Source: Cristatella mucedo
Lineage: Eukaryota; Bryozoa; Phylactolaemata; Cristatellidae
Assembly: GCA_009760855.2 (NCBI GenBank)
Contig: WPIO01000006.1
Coordinates: forward strand, 8,565,001 to 8,629,000
Direction of reading: 5' to 3'
DNA: 64,000 nt
The notes under the pieces are model-generated. The model ran no database searches. It saw only the letters and a program-made list of their open reading frames with translations, and was not told where the DNA came from. Of this stretch, positions 40,601 through 52,220 are shown one piece after another. The position numbers were made by a program, and so were the translations under genes. Positions within the stretch are counted from its first letter, which is position 1. Each line of letters begins with the position of its first letter.

Positions 40601-41400
40601 TGTTCAACCTGGTGCCGGAGTATTGTGGGCGTGGTAACGCCATAATGGTGTTCTGCCCAGCCGGACTCACACTGCTCCACCCAACAAAGGGAAGGCTGCC
40701 TACCAGCTCGTTGGGCGGGTTCAACGAATTACCGCAATCCACTCTAATTAGGCTAGCAACGACCAGACGTAACCGTGGCCGAGCTCAAGTTTTGCTCTGA
40801 TATTGTATTACACGTTCGAATTTATCTATCCACCAAATTTCATGTCGTTGTGCACACTCAAACTTATGCAAATGAGCTTTGACGCCGGACGACAGTATCG
40901 CAATCCACCTCAATCCAATCCATTGCAATCCATTCTAGTTCCCGTCAAATCTACCATAAATAAAATTCGACTAGCTCCAAAATATTTGGAATATTAAACT
41001 AGGCTACACGTACAATATACACAGAAACATTCCTGCGATTCCGCCCACGCGTTCTCACGAAGTCAACTGAAATAACAATGAGGTGGCCCAGGCCAATACC
41101 ACAATCCACCTCAATCCACTGCATTCCACCATGCAACGAAAGAAATCCTGATCAAAAAGCTCCTTTTTCATTGAAAGTGACAGGGGGAAAATTGCCTTAC
41201 ACATTTTCACTTGCAAGGGCATGGCCGTTCTCGTGCAATCCGCTGCAATTGACTGCAGTAGCCCAGTCATATGCCGCAATCCACTTCAATCCACCAAATC
41301 CACCGCATATAAAATCAAAATCGAATTACATTGAGCCGAGCTCCAGTTGTATTGCATGTTACAGTTCGCTGTGCTTTGTGCACAACCGCGTAAAATAAAC
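40601..41400. repeat. Region with recurrent CAATCCACC words
   Basis: At least three clusters (40,735-40,935, 41,098-41,135, 41,275-41,305) of a word close to gcaatccacctcaatcca, spaced by about 170-200 bases, with similar gccgagctcaagtt flanks in the first and third. No protein is evident, so probably an old tandem or nested repeat. Confidence 0.45.
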
Positions 41401-41484
41401 AAAAATGTGCAACCTCGCTCCTGGCTCTTCACTCTTCACTTGGCTCATCAGGCTCTTCACTCCCTCCCTCTCGCTTAATCCCTC

Positions 41485-42108
41485 TTAATAATTATAATAA
41501 TAATAATAATAATATTGCACTTGATAAAGCGCCTTCAGAGAACTTAATCTCTTTCCGGGCGCTTTACATTTGCTGCAAAGTGATATGCAATAGAATAGTA
41601 AGTAAAATCATGCTTGAAAAACAAACAAAATGAATTACATGGTTAGGGACATGCACAGGGTCAGCATACAAATGTGGTTAGTGGCAGCATGCACAGTGTC
41701 AGCACGCATAAGCACGTGAAGGACGAATCACAGGGACCCACTAAATGCTATCCTAAATAGGTGTGTTTTTAAGTTCCTTTTAAATGTGGTCAGGTCAGGG
41801 GATGTTCAGACGCAGGTCAGGAGGGAGTTCCAGGCTTTGGGAGCATACAAACTAAATGCACGGTCTCCAAAGAATTTAAGGTTTGTACGAGGTATTTCTA
41901 GACTGTTGGATTCCGAAAAGCGGGCGGTACGATGCTTGTCCTAGTGCGGGAGTAGATCTGAAAGATAGACTGGAGCCAAAGAATGAAATGACCCAAAATG
42001 AGCGACAAAACTTTGAAGTCGATCCATTGCTTGACTGTTAGCCAGTGCAGGTCGGCGAGAAGTGGAGTAATATGGCAACTGCGACGCTCACGACAGACAA
42101 GCCTCTTG
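41485..42108 (-). mobile_element. LINE fragment, 5'-truncated
   Basis: From the (TAA)n 3' end at 41,485 through the 3' UTR and ORF2 tail, close in sequence to the copy at 33.7-34.3 kb. It stops at gacagacaagcc. Confidence 0.88.
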
Positions 42109-42261
42109 TCTCCTGGCGCTTAAGGGCGGCTTCCACGACGGCTGCAACATCAGTATGCAAGCTTGCCCACAAACACCGCCTGCATACAATACAGCTGTTG
42201 ACTTCCTCTCCAATCGCCGGAGGAAATCTTGTTCACCTTCATCGTACCGAGCCCCGACCGG

Positions 42262-43330
42262 AAGTCTACTAGGTAAGATGGAGCCAAACAATGGATGGAC
42301 CTACAAGTGAGTGACGAAGTCTTGAAGTCGATGCGTTGCTTGACTGAGAATCAATGCAGTAAGCACCTGTTTCGCTCAGGCCGGGAGACCAGCAAGCAGT
42401 GAGTTACAGAAGTCGAGACGGGAAGTCATAAATACCTGGACCAACTTAGATGTTGCATCCTTGTCAAAGCAAACCCGAATTTTAGCAGTGCTACGTAGCT
42501 GAAAGTTGGTTCAATTGACTGTAGAGCTGATGTGATCGTCTAATGAAAGGTCGCTTTGAAACAGGACGCCTAGATTTCATGCAGATTCAACCGGTGATAT
42601 GTTTGAAGATTCGATTTTGTGAGTCATGGTTTCCAATTTCTGATACACACTTGGTTTCCCATAACCAGTGGGGTCTGTTTTTAACATCATCTAATTTAAG
42701 AATGTTTGCTGACATCAATGTGCAGATGTCATTAATATGTGCAGCAAGCACGTTGAGAGAATGCAACGTGCTGGAGGGGAGGGAGGGATCAAAGCAATGG
42801 TACACCCGAGTGTCACCTACATAGAAGTGAAAGCCTAGATCGTGCCTGGCAATAATTACATCGACAAGAGGGAGAGTATAAATCGTGAAAAGAGCGGGAC
42901 CGAGCACAGAGCCTGTCGTTTGGTTAGCACAGCAGAGAGCCAGCCGATGCATAACGCCAACAGTTTATTATCCGACGCACGAAGCCCAGGGACGCACGGC
43001 TCCTTTCGCCCTTTTCTCACACCCGAGTCTTCTCTCGACTCCACTGCCCCAGTCCCCTGGTCGACCCCAATGATGAATCCACCATCTGTTCGCCAGCGGG
43101 TCATGGGCCTGCGTCCACGCTTCATTAGAGGCGGACCAGAGCTGTGCCCAGACCCCTCTCGCCGAGGCTTCCAGCAGCTGTTTAGGAAAGGAGCGGTACC
43201 GGCCTGCGTATAATCAAACCACAGAGCCCTGAGGTATCCCGTACTTCAGCGGTTTCTCGAATGATCTTTGTCCGTTCACATAAATACTGTGAAGTCTCTG
43301 AGATAGGCCCTTTCAATGACCTCTTACACG
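42262..43330 (-). mobile_element. LINE fragment interrupted by a solo LTR
   Basis: A second minus-strand LINE copy. It covers ORF2 tail to RT (YVGDTRVYHCF in place of YADD, so decayed) and continues after the LTR at 43,223 with ccctgaggtatcccgtac. It fades out near 43,330. Confidence 0.8.
42918..43222 (-). mobile_element. Solo LTR inside a LINE
   Basis: A 305-base insert starting TGTCGTTTGG and ending ACCACA (TG..CA), flanked by gagcc on both sides, a 5-base target duplication. Its reverse complement matches the LTR at 44.48-44.83 kb throughout, including the AATAAA signal, so transcription runs on the minus strand. No internal domain is present. Confidence 0.82.
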
Positions 43331-43814
43331 AGGCTAGCTTTTAGTGCTCATAAAAATAGACACCATGCCGGCTCACTGTCTCGAGCGACAAACTGTAACA
43401 GACCAGCCCGTGCCATCACCGCAATTAAGTAAATCCAGTTATTCAATTGCAGCTCGAGTATTTCGCAGCTTAGTTGCGGTCAATTTTTCTCAACCAGTGC
43501 TGAATGCTGCAATTGGCCCCGAAAAATGGCCCCTAGGAGTAGCAGCCTTTGCAAGATTAGCTTGCAAAGCGTATTTAAACCCTCGCCCCAATAGTCATAC
43601 GCGGTCTCTTGCGAGTGAGAGAGTACCCTCTGGTGGATTTAGAGTGTTTGAGTTTGTGCGATTATTCGCAGACTTATTGTGTACCTAAATAACTGGACGC
43701 CGGTCCCAGCTCAATTACAGCTGTTCGTCGGGTGCAGGCTAGCGAAGCCACTCTTAATGAGCTGCCCCCGTTTTTAGCCGATGCAGACCAGAGCACGAAG
43801 CAATGCTTCGCAAA
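43331..43814. other. Unassigned
   Basis: A 114-codon plus frame (43,344-43,688) lacks any known domain. Nothing else seen. Confidence 0.3.
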
Positions 43815-43935
43815 TATATTATTCATTTATATAGCACCCAAAGAGAACTTAGGCTCTACCCAGGCACTTTGCAAATACCGCAGGGCTTGAGCCCAAGTCC
43901 TCGGTAGTAAAGGTGAGCACCTTGACCTCAAAAGA
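43815..43935 (-). repeat. tRNA-derived SINE with LINE-like tail, minus strand
   Basis: On the minus strand a B-box-like GGGCTCAAGCCC precedes the tail gtgcctgggtagag..taagttctctttgggtgct, as in the copy at 4.16-4.3 kb. Confidence 0.65.
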
Positions 43936-44239
43936 CGGAGCACCTTGACCTCGAAAGACGGAAACCTTGACTCCTTGGTGCAAACCGGGGAGGTTAAGCT
44001 GTACCTCACAGGGCAGGATCGCTGGTTATAGATCAGAGGCCACCATTATCCTCTCTTGGCTGGTGGGCTTCTAGACTAGGCCTGTGCGTAGACAAGTTCT
44101 TGGCTTGTACACATCCAGCTTAAGGTTACAAGATACTTGAAACACAAGACACAACTATCAAAGTGCTGCCGTGAGGGTACTAAGATCGGAGTTTGTAACG
44201 AAGGCAGCTTCCATTCGCAGTCTCTTGATTGTAAAAAAA

Positions 44240-44397
44240 AAATCCTAGCTGATTAAACAGCCTCTTTTGTATAGCGACAGAAGAGCCTTTACGGCTATCA
44301 CCACCGCTTGCAGTGGCGATAAAGAATCGCCCACCACAGGAATCGAACCCACGACCTGGGGACCGAGGTCGTGGAAGCAACCGCCTTACCTAGCGTG
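44240..44397 (-). repeat. tRNA-derived SINE, minus strand
   Basis: The best-preserved copy of the 2.4/5.1 kb family. On the minus strand: taaggcggttgc head, GGGTTCGATTCC B-box, a gcggtggtgatagccg body and a gaggctgtttaatcagc tail. Confidence 0.78.
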
Positions 44398-44476
44398 ATT
44401 GTAGGAGTAGTATTGGTATCTACTGTGGCATTTGCAGCATTCTTTGAGTAATTAGCAGAAGAAAATTTAGTTAGTA

Positions 44477-44825
44477 TGTGTATGTATGTATAGTATGCAG
44501 GCTCCTCTGATAAGCCGCTGGTGAACAGCTGTTAGAAGCATCACCGAGTGGGGCCTGTGCACAGCTGTGGTCCGCCTGTGATGTGGCGTGGACACAGGCC
44601 GGTAACCCACTGGTGGACAGACAGTGGATTCACCATCAGGGTCGGCCTGTGCACAGTTGTGGTCCTCGATGAATCATCGGGGTCGACCAGTGGACCGTGG
44701 TCGAGGAGAGTGAGTCGAGTGGGAGAAGGGGCAGAAAGGAGCCGAGCGCTCTTCGGCTCGGTGCGTCGTAATAAACTGTTTGTGTTGAGCATCGGCTGGC
44801 TCTCTGCTGTATGAATCAAACGACA
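44477..44825 (+). mobile_element. Solo LTR, plus strand
   Basis: It begins TGTGTATG and ends AACGACA, with an AATAAA at about 44,770. It aligns along its length with the reverse complement of the LTR at 42.9-43.2 kb. No target duplication is visible, and some internal repetition (ggcctgtgcacag twice) makes it longer. Confidence 0.72.
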
Positions 44826-44829
44826 GAAA

Positions 44830-46121
44830 ATGCATCGCGTGGACCAGGATCTCACATTCTAGCTCCAAGGCCTCCTTATCATGAACCACCATGTATTTGT
44901 TTCCATAAAGCGTTAGCACGGTCTAAAACATAACGGTACAAACAAAGTCGAAAGTGTAATCAAACTCCACGCAACCGCGATGCAATATAAGTAACAGCAT
45001 TCTTTAACACGGTGCCAAACAGTTGGTTCAATTAGTTAGGGTCCGTACATCCACTTTATATGTATCGCCTAATTGGAGATTCAACGGCCACTGCTGGGCA
45101 AACAATAGGTTGATGTCAATCAATTGAGTGTTCTCAAGACTAGTGAGGCATCCACAGTCCAAATGTTCCCAGTGTCACAAACAATGGCACCAGAAATATC
45201 CAGTATGTGTAAGTCAACTGCTTCGCGCCAAGACTGGTGCTCCGTCCATCTGAAAAAGGCAAGAATGCTTTGCAGTGTCGTTTTATCAGAATCCATTAAT
45301 TCCCGGGGGCAGTGCAGCGGCAGTGAGTCCCTATAACCAACTTTACGAACTGCTTTAAAAACATTTGTATATGATTTGTTCTTTCAGATTAACTTTTTTG
45401 CAAAGCTTCTAAAAATACAGCTTAATTTTCTGTAGAGATGTAAACAGAATTGATCTATATTTGTAGAGAAATGAGTTCCGAAAGCCTTAAAAACGTGGAC
45501 TTTCCCTGTTATCGTGATGGCCACCGAAAACTAAACATCGACTCTGAAGGAGAACAATAGAAGATCAAGGACTTTGCTTAGTTCACATCGTTATTTCTCT
45601 TTTCAATGTAGCTTTAGGTCACTCACACAATTTAGCTTAAAGTTTTACCGGTAGTTTTCCTCCATCGACTTATTAGCATTCTACTACTTTACCTAGTATT
45701 AAACCACTTCCGAAGCAAGGTGGTGCAGCTCAAACGACGGAGAGAGTAGGATGTGAGGTCATCCTAATCAAAACGCATGAGGTCATCCTAATCAGCTGTA
45801 ACTAGCAAAACCCAATAAAGCAAGAGCTCCCAAGTAACAAGTTTGTCTACTGTCGATCCTCTGAACTAGAAATCATGCCGTATAGCCAGTTTTTTTCTCA
45901 TAAACCAACGCATTAAAAGTTCGTAGAGATCGCACATTAAAAACCTTACAAGGAAAAGAAGCGTACATATTCAAATAAGTATGCAGGCAAAACACGTTGT
46001 ACTTGGATCATGGCTCTGTCTCGAACCTAAACTACGCTGAAACATTTAGCGAGACTATTTGAACAAGAATGCAATCGTCCAGGTGAAAATGGTTTGACGT
46101 TGACATGTTATTCTCAGGGCG
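44830..46121. other. Unassigned
   Basis: No gene recognised. A 16-base word gaggtcatcctaatca occurs twice near 45,755-45,795. Confidence 0.3.
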
Positions 46122-46426
46122 TGTGATCGCCGTCACGTGGTTCCGCCCCCAGCCGACGTTTTGTCCGCCCAACGGGAACGCTCCTTGCCGGCACGTGACT
46201 CGTTCCTTGCCGCTCAATTCACTTTCTGCTTGTGCGTCAGCCTGCACTTTCTGCCTGTGCGTCGGCCTGCACGCACGCTATTCACTCTCCTCTCTCTCTC
46301 CTAACGCCTCGTGCTCCGGAGCAGCACGCACGACCGCTGCTAGATCGTATAATAGTCGTCATCGACAACGCTTGTGGGGGCTTTGCTCTTCATCGCGCCG
46401 CCATCACGCGCCCGCGAGCCCCTACA
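46122..46426 (+). repeat. TRIM left LTR
   Basis: 305 bases. It differs from the right LTR by a 24-25-base internal duplication (ctttctgcctgtgcgtcggcc-like) near 46,230-46,270 and point changes. Confidence 0.8.
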
Positions 46427-46862
46427 AAGTGGTGAACCTGACGATTGACCCGATCAAGCAACCTTACTCTACTACAAACTCGGCGACAAATCAACAACCA
46501 CCGACTGGTACGTTATGCCCTTAACTACTACGCCGCCACTTGGCGCTCGTCGGCAACGCTCCCCTCCACATGTGTGCTGTCGGCTACGTCTCTACGCCGC
46601 CGCCGACCAGGCGCTGTTCGGCTACGACTACGACGCCACTATGTGCTGTTTCGGAGACTCCTGCCTCAACGTGGGCGCTGCACGGCTACTACGCCGCCGC
46701 CTACGGCAGCCGACCACTGGGCCCAGTACCAGTCTCGAACTCGCCTGACATTTTCGTCCTCGCCTGTTTGCTGCGTTCGTCGCGCCGCTCGGCCTAACGT
46801 CGCACCGCTTGGCGCAACGTCGCTTGGCTCGCCGCACGACTGGAGAGGAGCCTTTGTGGGCG

Positions 46863-47144
46863 TGTGATCGCCGTCACGTGGTTCCGCCCCCCCAGCCGAC
46901 GTTCTGTCCGCCCAACGGGAACGCTCCTTGCCGGCACGTGACTCGTTCCTTGCCGCTTAATTCACTTTCTGCCTGTGCGTCGGCCTGCACGCACGCTACT
47001 CACTCTCATCTCTCTCCTAACGCCTCGTGCTCCGGAGCAGCACGCACGACGGCTGCTAGATCGTATAACACAGTCGTCGTCGACAACGCTTGTGGGGGCT
47101 TCGCTCTTCATCGCGCCGCCATCGTGCGCCCTCGAGCCCCTACA
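46863..47144 (+). repeat. TRIM right LTR
   Basis: 282 bases, starting TGTGATCGCC and ending CCCTACA. It lacks the extra copy of the short repeat found in the left LTR. Confidence 0.8.
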
Positions 47145-47346
47145 ATTCCAGCTAGGCTTGCACAGTTTATCCAAATTCCAAAGCACATCACCGTAAGCAC
47201 ACCACACCAGCAATTTCATCATCGCAGAATCATAAGATGGAGGCACGTAAAAATACTCAAGAAAGCGGTTCCGCGAGACATCAAGAAAACAGAAGTAATC
47301 ATTTTTAAATGATTGAATCCACACGGTCACCCAAGAGGCAACTTAC

Positions 47347-47637
47347 TTGCTGCATCTGTTTTTGCTTGAACGTAAGCACTTTCTGAACCATTTCCAACCG
47401 AAGTATAGCCAAATACAGTAAAACTGTATGCGGTATTGGCTGACAAACCAGTCACAGCCAGTCTAGTGTTACTGGAGCCAAGACACATTCGCATGCCAGT
47501 GCTGCTTGCTTCGTAGCACAAAAAGTAGCCCAGGATGACTCCGTTGGGGCAAGATGGCGGCTGTCACGAGAAAGCGATGCTCGTGCTCGAATTAAGTCGT
47601 AAGGCCAACGTCGTAAGACCAATGGGAGCACAAGGTC
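47347..47637 (-). pseudogene. FN3-domain exon, core Trp codon is a stop
   Basis: An FN3 domain of the same gene family as the exons at 50-63 kb, with PPSCPNGVILGYFLCYEA, then LAVTGLSANTAYSFTVFGY. It is bordered by a 3' splice-like tttgcag-type sequence (attgcag before the exon) and gtaagt after it. The first-strand Trp codon is TGA (47,564-47,566), so this exon cannot be used in frame. It is the furthest-downstream FN3 unit visible and appears to be dead. Confidence 0.75.
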
Positions 47638-47639
47638 CT

Positions 47640-48935
47640 GCAATTCAATGATTGCTTTTAAATCTGACCTCACCAAGACATGGATATAGTATATTTATTG
47701 TATGCTTCTTCCACAAACAGATGGCTACTTATTTCACTAGAAAAGCAACGTTGTCACTTTATGGCATGATTAGTCTCAACGATAGCAGGCCCCATGTAGG
47801 AAAGAAAGAATTAGAAAGAGCATGAATGGATGCCTTCACGTATGATAGTGAGCAAGTGAGAAAGAGACAGAGAACGAGAAAAAGAAAGAGAAAAAGAGAG
47901 CATGGCGGAAATACACTCTTTTGCTTTTTGCCAATGCATGCATTTCATGTACACGTGTTACGCTGCTGGGACCTTATTACAGAAATTTCTAGAGACAGAT
48001 GGCTGCTAAGGTATATGCAAAGGAAGCAGAAGAAACAAGGTTCATAAATAACAAATGTAAAAAAAATTTGGAAAGATAAATGCTGTGTTTGCATAAGACA
48101 AATTTGATAGAAACACACTTGTAATTTATCTCAGGAGTATAGACAAGCAGGGAAACGAATTAGTTACAAATATTGAATTATCGCATGCATAATCTCACAA
48201 ATAGTATCAAAACATAGGAAAAATACAAAGAAAAGAAACACGTACAATAAGAGAATCTAAAATCCCACGGTACCTCAGAAAAGTGTAATATTCAACATAT
48301 AGAAGCACGTAAACTGCAAGGGCGTCCACTGGACACACCCTCGATATCGAGGTTTGCTTTGGGATAGAACCCTGCCCCGTCGTCTCTAGTACGATTGGTA
48401 CCGTAGTGCATGATCACTAAGGCAGTTGGATAGCACTTAAGAAAAAACTGCCATGAATTTTATCTACAGGCTTTGAATGTACACAGTTAAAGAGCACCAT
48501 GCTAAACCCCCTGCATAGCAATTACTAATTAAGAATAAACTACTCAAGACAGACATATCCTCGGTTAACCACTAGATGACTGCAACGTCTGAGCGATTTA
48601 AAGGCATTAATTATAGGCACCACGATTTATGTGCATTCCTTGACAGGAAAAAGGCTTCCACAGTTGTAACTTGGTTTAGCCCAGGAATAAGAGCAATACG
48701 TATGAACAGCACACTATTTGGCTGACGTAAATGCAATTTTAAAAAGCTCAATACTAAGTTCTAAATCGCTCAGCTTTGTAGAAAGTAAGTATGCATATGA
48801 AATTGATTATTGTAAATCAAAGCTATTCTAAATCAAGAGCAATTCAAAAATTCCTTGCAATATTACAATCAATGTAAAACACTACCACTGAACCAAATAG
48901 AAGATTATGATCCATTCAAGTACAGTGTAGTGTTT
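47640..48935. other. Intron-like, nothing recognised
   Basis: AT-rich sequence between FN3 units. An Arg/Lys-rich plus frame (47,826-48,047) is low complexity. Confidence 0.35.
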
Positions 48936-48939
48936 GACC

Positions 48940-49080
48940 AGCAGATGAACACAGGCGTGCGAGAGCTGTGCTTGGTAGTATAGGGAGTAGCCCTGTATCA
49001 CGCTATATGGGCTGAATGGGGTTGCCATTAGAAGACAATGCAGCTCCTCGTGTTAAATGATACCTAAGGCCAGAGAAGAA
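48940..49080 (-). pseudogene. Relic FN3 exon (A-type)
   Basis: It aligns with the front half of the A-type exons (agtagccctg.atcacgc.atatggg, then ggttgcca..gaagacaatg.agct.ctcgtgtta) but has indels, a broken frame and no acceptor. Confidence 0.6.
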
Positions 49081-49796
49081 CGTGATGATATATAACCAGT
49101 GACCATTCTACACAAGCGAACCGTGAAAATACAAAAGTTACCAAAATTGAAGAGAATAACGCCATGAACATAAGCTAGAGAGCATTTTTCTTGGTCTAAC
49201 TTCTAAAAAAACCCCGAAAATGCTATTCCCAGGTATAGGTGGGTAAATAAACTGCCTTTAATATAGGAGATTTTGACCAATAGATGCATGTAAAGCATTT
49301 TTTAACATTTTGACAAAGACTTTTTGGTCGTATCTGGTCGCTCAGGATACAGGCTTCGGATGTCCAGGTTACCTCGGCGATGAGCCAAAGGCGAGCTCCT
49401 ACTGTTAGCATGCCGTTAAAACCGTCATTCAGACCAATATGTACCAATCCTGCCTTTTGTATGGAGTCATTTGCTTATTTTGTGCTCCGAAATTGTACCC
49501 CAGTGATCTTACTTACGCCAACGGGGTCATAACGCAAGTGAACCATCTGCCCAGGTGATTATGCTGGTCAAAAATGCAGGCATACACTTTCACTACAATT
49601 GAAAAATGGCAAAGGCAACTACCAGACCCATGATACGCTCCTCAATTGATTTTACACACTTTTGAATTTTCAAAATTGCTTTAAAAATGGTGGGTCAAAG
49701 CGTTCTGAAATAATGCACATGCTTGATATATGTGGAGCGATAAGAGGTACAATATGGCCACCTAAGAACCTCAAGCGTTCCGGAACTCCACTGTAA

Positions 49797-49971
49797 TAAT
49801 AATAATAATAATAATGTACTTGATAAAGCGCCCTCAGAGAACTTAATCTCTTTCTAGGCGCTTTACATTTGCTGCAAATGGAAATTCAATTAAATGGTAA
49901 GTAAAATCATGCTTGAAAAACAAACAAGATGAAAAACATGGCTAGGGGTGACTTGCACAGGGTCAGCATGT
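49797..49971 (-). mobile_element. LINE 3'-end fragment
   Basis: (TAA)n, hairpin and the first part of the 3' UTR, nearly identical to 33.67-33.85 kb. 5'-truncated. Confidence 0.88.
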
Positions 49972-50290
49972 ACTGTTAGTTTGAGCCCGCCCTATGTAAA
50001 CCCAGGTCGTTCTGATTGCTACGGCTAAAGCACATGGCACTTGATGAGTAACTTTTGAGCGATTAAATTACTCATGCAAATTCAAATTTCTCCGAAGAAA
50101 CTCGAAAGCACGCATTTCACAACCAAATAAGACACGGCATAGAGCAGCTGTTACTGTAACCTCAGTGAATGCACTGTTAAAAACCCCGGTCATCTCAAAG
50201 GCAAAAGCCAATGGCAACAGGACCAGTCACTGTATCAAAAACAATTCTTTTACAAAAAATGAATAATCAAAAGCACTCAGTGCCACCTAC

Positions 50291-50569
50291 GTACTTCAGC
50301 TGTATTTGCAAGAAGCGCCCTTGCTGAGCCATTTCCGGCTAAAGTAGAGCCAAAAACGGTGACGTTGTACGATGTGTAGGGTGACAAACCAGTCACAGCC
50401 AGTGTCACGTTAATCGTGCTGAGACAGAGTACAGTGCCGTTGCTACTTGCTTGGTAGCACAAGTAGTATCCCTGGATGACACCGTTTGCACAAGATGGTG
50501 GTGACCACGAGAAGGCGATGCTGCTGCTAGTGTTTGACGTTATTGTCAAACCAGCAGGAGCACAAGGAG
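50291..50569 (-). CDS. FN3-domain exon 1 (B-like)
   Basis: A 279-base exon encoding one complete FN3 domain: start APAGLTITSNTSSSIAFSW, then PPSCANGVIQGYYLCYQA, then LAVTGLSPYTSYNVTVFGS. It is preceded by acgttgcag and followed by gtaggt. It starts after the first base of a codon and ends after the first base of another (phase 1-1), so adding or skipping it keeps frame. It is the most diverged of the open copies, with several N-x-S/T sites, so an extracellular or surface location is likely. The full gene is unknown. Confidence 0.88.
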
Positions 50570-51640
50570 CTGCAACGTTTTAAGTGACACTAGGCGTGGG
50601 GATACCCAAGCTTGTTGCCACTGTATGCCGAGAAAAGCAAAGGTATGCGACTGTAAAATGTCTGCCGTCAGTGCACTGAAAACAACAACCAATTATTGTA
50701 ATCTATCGTGGTTTAAAAACTACAAGCAATTTGTTCTTGGGAAAACAAACAACGTCAGCAATAGATTCCAAAACAAAAGTGCAGCATTGTAAAAATTGCA
50801 ACTCGGCTGTAAGACACATTATTGTCCTAGAGCAGCATGCAGGGCTTAATTTTGCCAAAAGTGTTTTCATCATTGCACACACACTTGCTGTACGCCGGAT
50901 AACTGCAGTTGAGATGCATCACTTCGAGTAACTAGAAAAGCAGTAGATTAAACAAGTACATGTTCAGTTTATGCATGCAAGCCGCTAACTTAAGGGCAGC
51001 CGATCGATTGTGACACATATTGAAAAAATAATCTCAATCAAGTTTACAAAATTCTCAGCAGCATTGCACAATCCGTCTCCAGTGTCAGGCTACCTCAGAT
51101 AGACGACAGACAGGCTGGCTGAAAGGGTCAACACTGGCAATTTTACTAGGGCAGCAAGGTTTCAACATATTCCAGCCCTGGTTATTTGCGAGTCTGCTGA
51201 TTTAGGGTTCTGAGATATGAGTCAATAAAAACATACGTAAAGCTTGCATACAACCGAACCATGCAGTGACCGCTAAACTACTTTAAACTGCACGAGTCGA
51301 ACTATGGCTGATGAAATGCGACTTCCTTACCTAAACAACCACCTATGTAAGAAAATTCAAACGCCGAACCCCAAAGGTGACAGGAAAGTCAACTTTGTTG
51401 TACCACGAGCCGAGTTGTGAAACCATTATTTACGAGAGAAATTCATGCCTTCAGCATGCGGTAAGCATCAGTCATGCATCCCACTAACTGCTTAAAACTA
51501 CTTCACCTTTTATTTCAAAGGTAATGTACCTAGAAGAATATAAGGTTATCTGAAAGTACTTAAGGAATGTGCTAATAGTCTTATCATTGCTGAAACGTCT
51601 CAGTATACATTTTTGCCAAGCTAAGGATGGCCAATCACCG
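50570..51640. other. Intron sequence outside the duplicated array
   Basis: No gene or repeat recognised. The tandem homology begins at about 51,640. Confidence 0.35.
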
Positions 51641-51941
51641 TGTAGATATGAAAGGAGTCAGGAGAAGGGATAAACTGTCCTCAGAGGGCACCTGCATTCG
51701 GCTTGCTTGAATAATCAAAGCTTAACAACACGTCTAGTCAACACTGAACAGATGCATTCAAAGGGCAACCTTTAGCCGACAGCAGTTTCCGAACCCGAAA
51801 CCAAATCAGCTCAACAAATAGCAGCCCATCAAGAAGCTACAGTGCCAAAAGTGATCGATTCGGCAGAGGCCATGCCAACACTGAGCTCACATTCGTTCAA
51901 ACGACGACTGGCATGCAATGACCAAACTGGAGAGCACATAC

Positions 51942-52220
51942 CTGCTTCAGCTGTTCTTGTAACAATAGCACTTGCAGAGCCATTTCCTGCCGACGTATAG
52001 GCAAACACAGTAACGTTGTAAACGGCGTACGGCGACAAACCAGTCACGGCCAGTGAAAAGGTGAAGGAGCCGATGCACATGGGTGTGCCACTGCTGTTCG
52101 CCTGGTAGCACAAGAAGTAGCCCTGGATCACGCCATATGGGCAAGACGGTGGTTGCCACCGGAAGACAATGGAGCTGCTCGTGTTAGATGTAGTCGTAAG
52201 ACCAGAAGGAGCACAAGGTG
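51942..52220 (-). CDS. FN3 exon A, unit 1
   Basis: 279 bases, phase 1-1, acceptor aaattgcag and donor gtatgt. It encodes one FN3 domain: APSGLTTTSNTSSSIVFRW, then VIQGYFLCYQANSSGTPM, then LAVTGLSPYAVYNVTVFAY. The core Trp is present. N-glycosylation motifs (NTS, NSS, NVT, NGS) suggest a secreted or surface protein. Neighbouring exons on the same strand belong to the same gene. Confidence 0.9.

Larger units (their letters stand above)
46122..47144 (+). mobile_element. Miniature LTR retrotransposon (TRIM-like)
   Basis: Two direct repeats, 46,122-46,426 and 46,863-47,144, both start TGTGATCGCC and end CCCTACA, and enclose only 436 bases. The interior begins aagtggtgaacctgac, placed like a primer-binding site, and ends with a G-rich gaggagcctttgtgggcg before the second LTR. 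It has no gag-pol coding. A matching target duplication is not clear. Confidence 0.78.

Noticed and set aside
46105-47312. GC-rich open frames of 120-167 codons
   Set aside because: They fall in the miniature LTR element, exist on both strands and all frames, and show no domain. GC-rich sequence lacks stops by composition.
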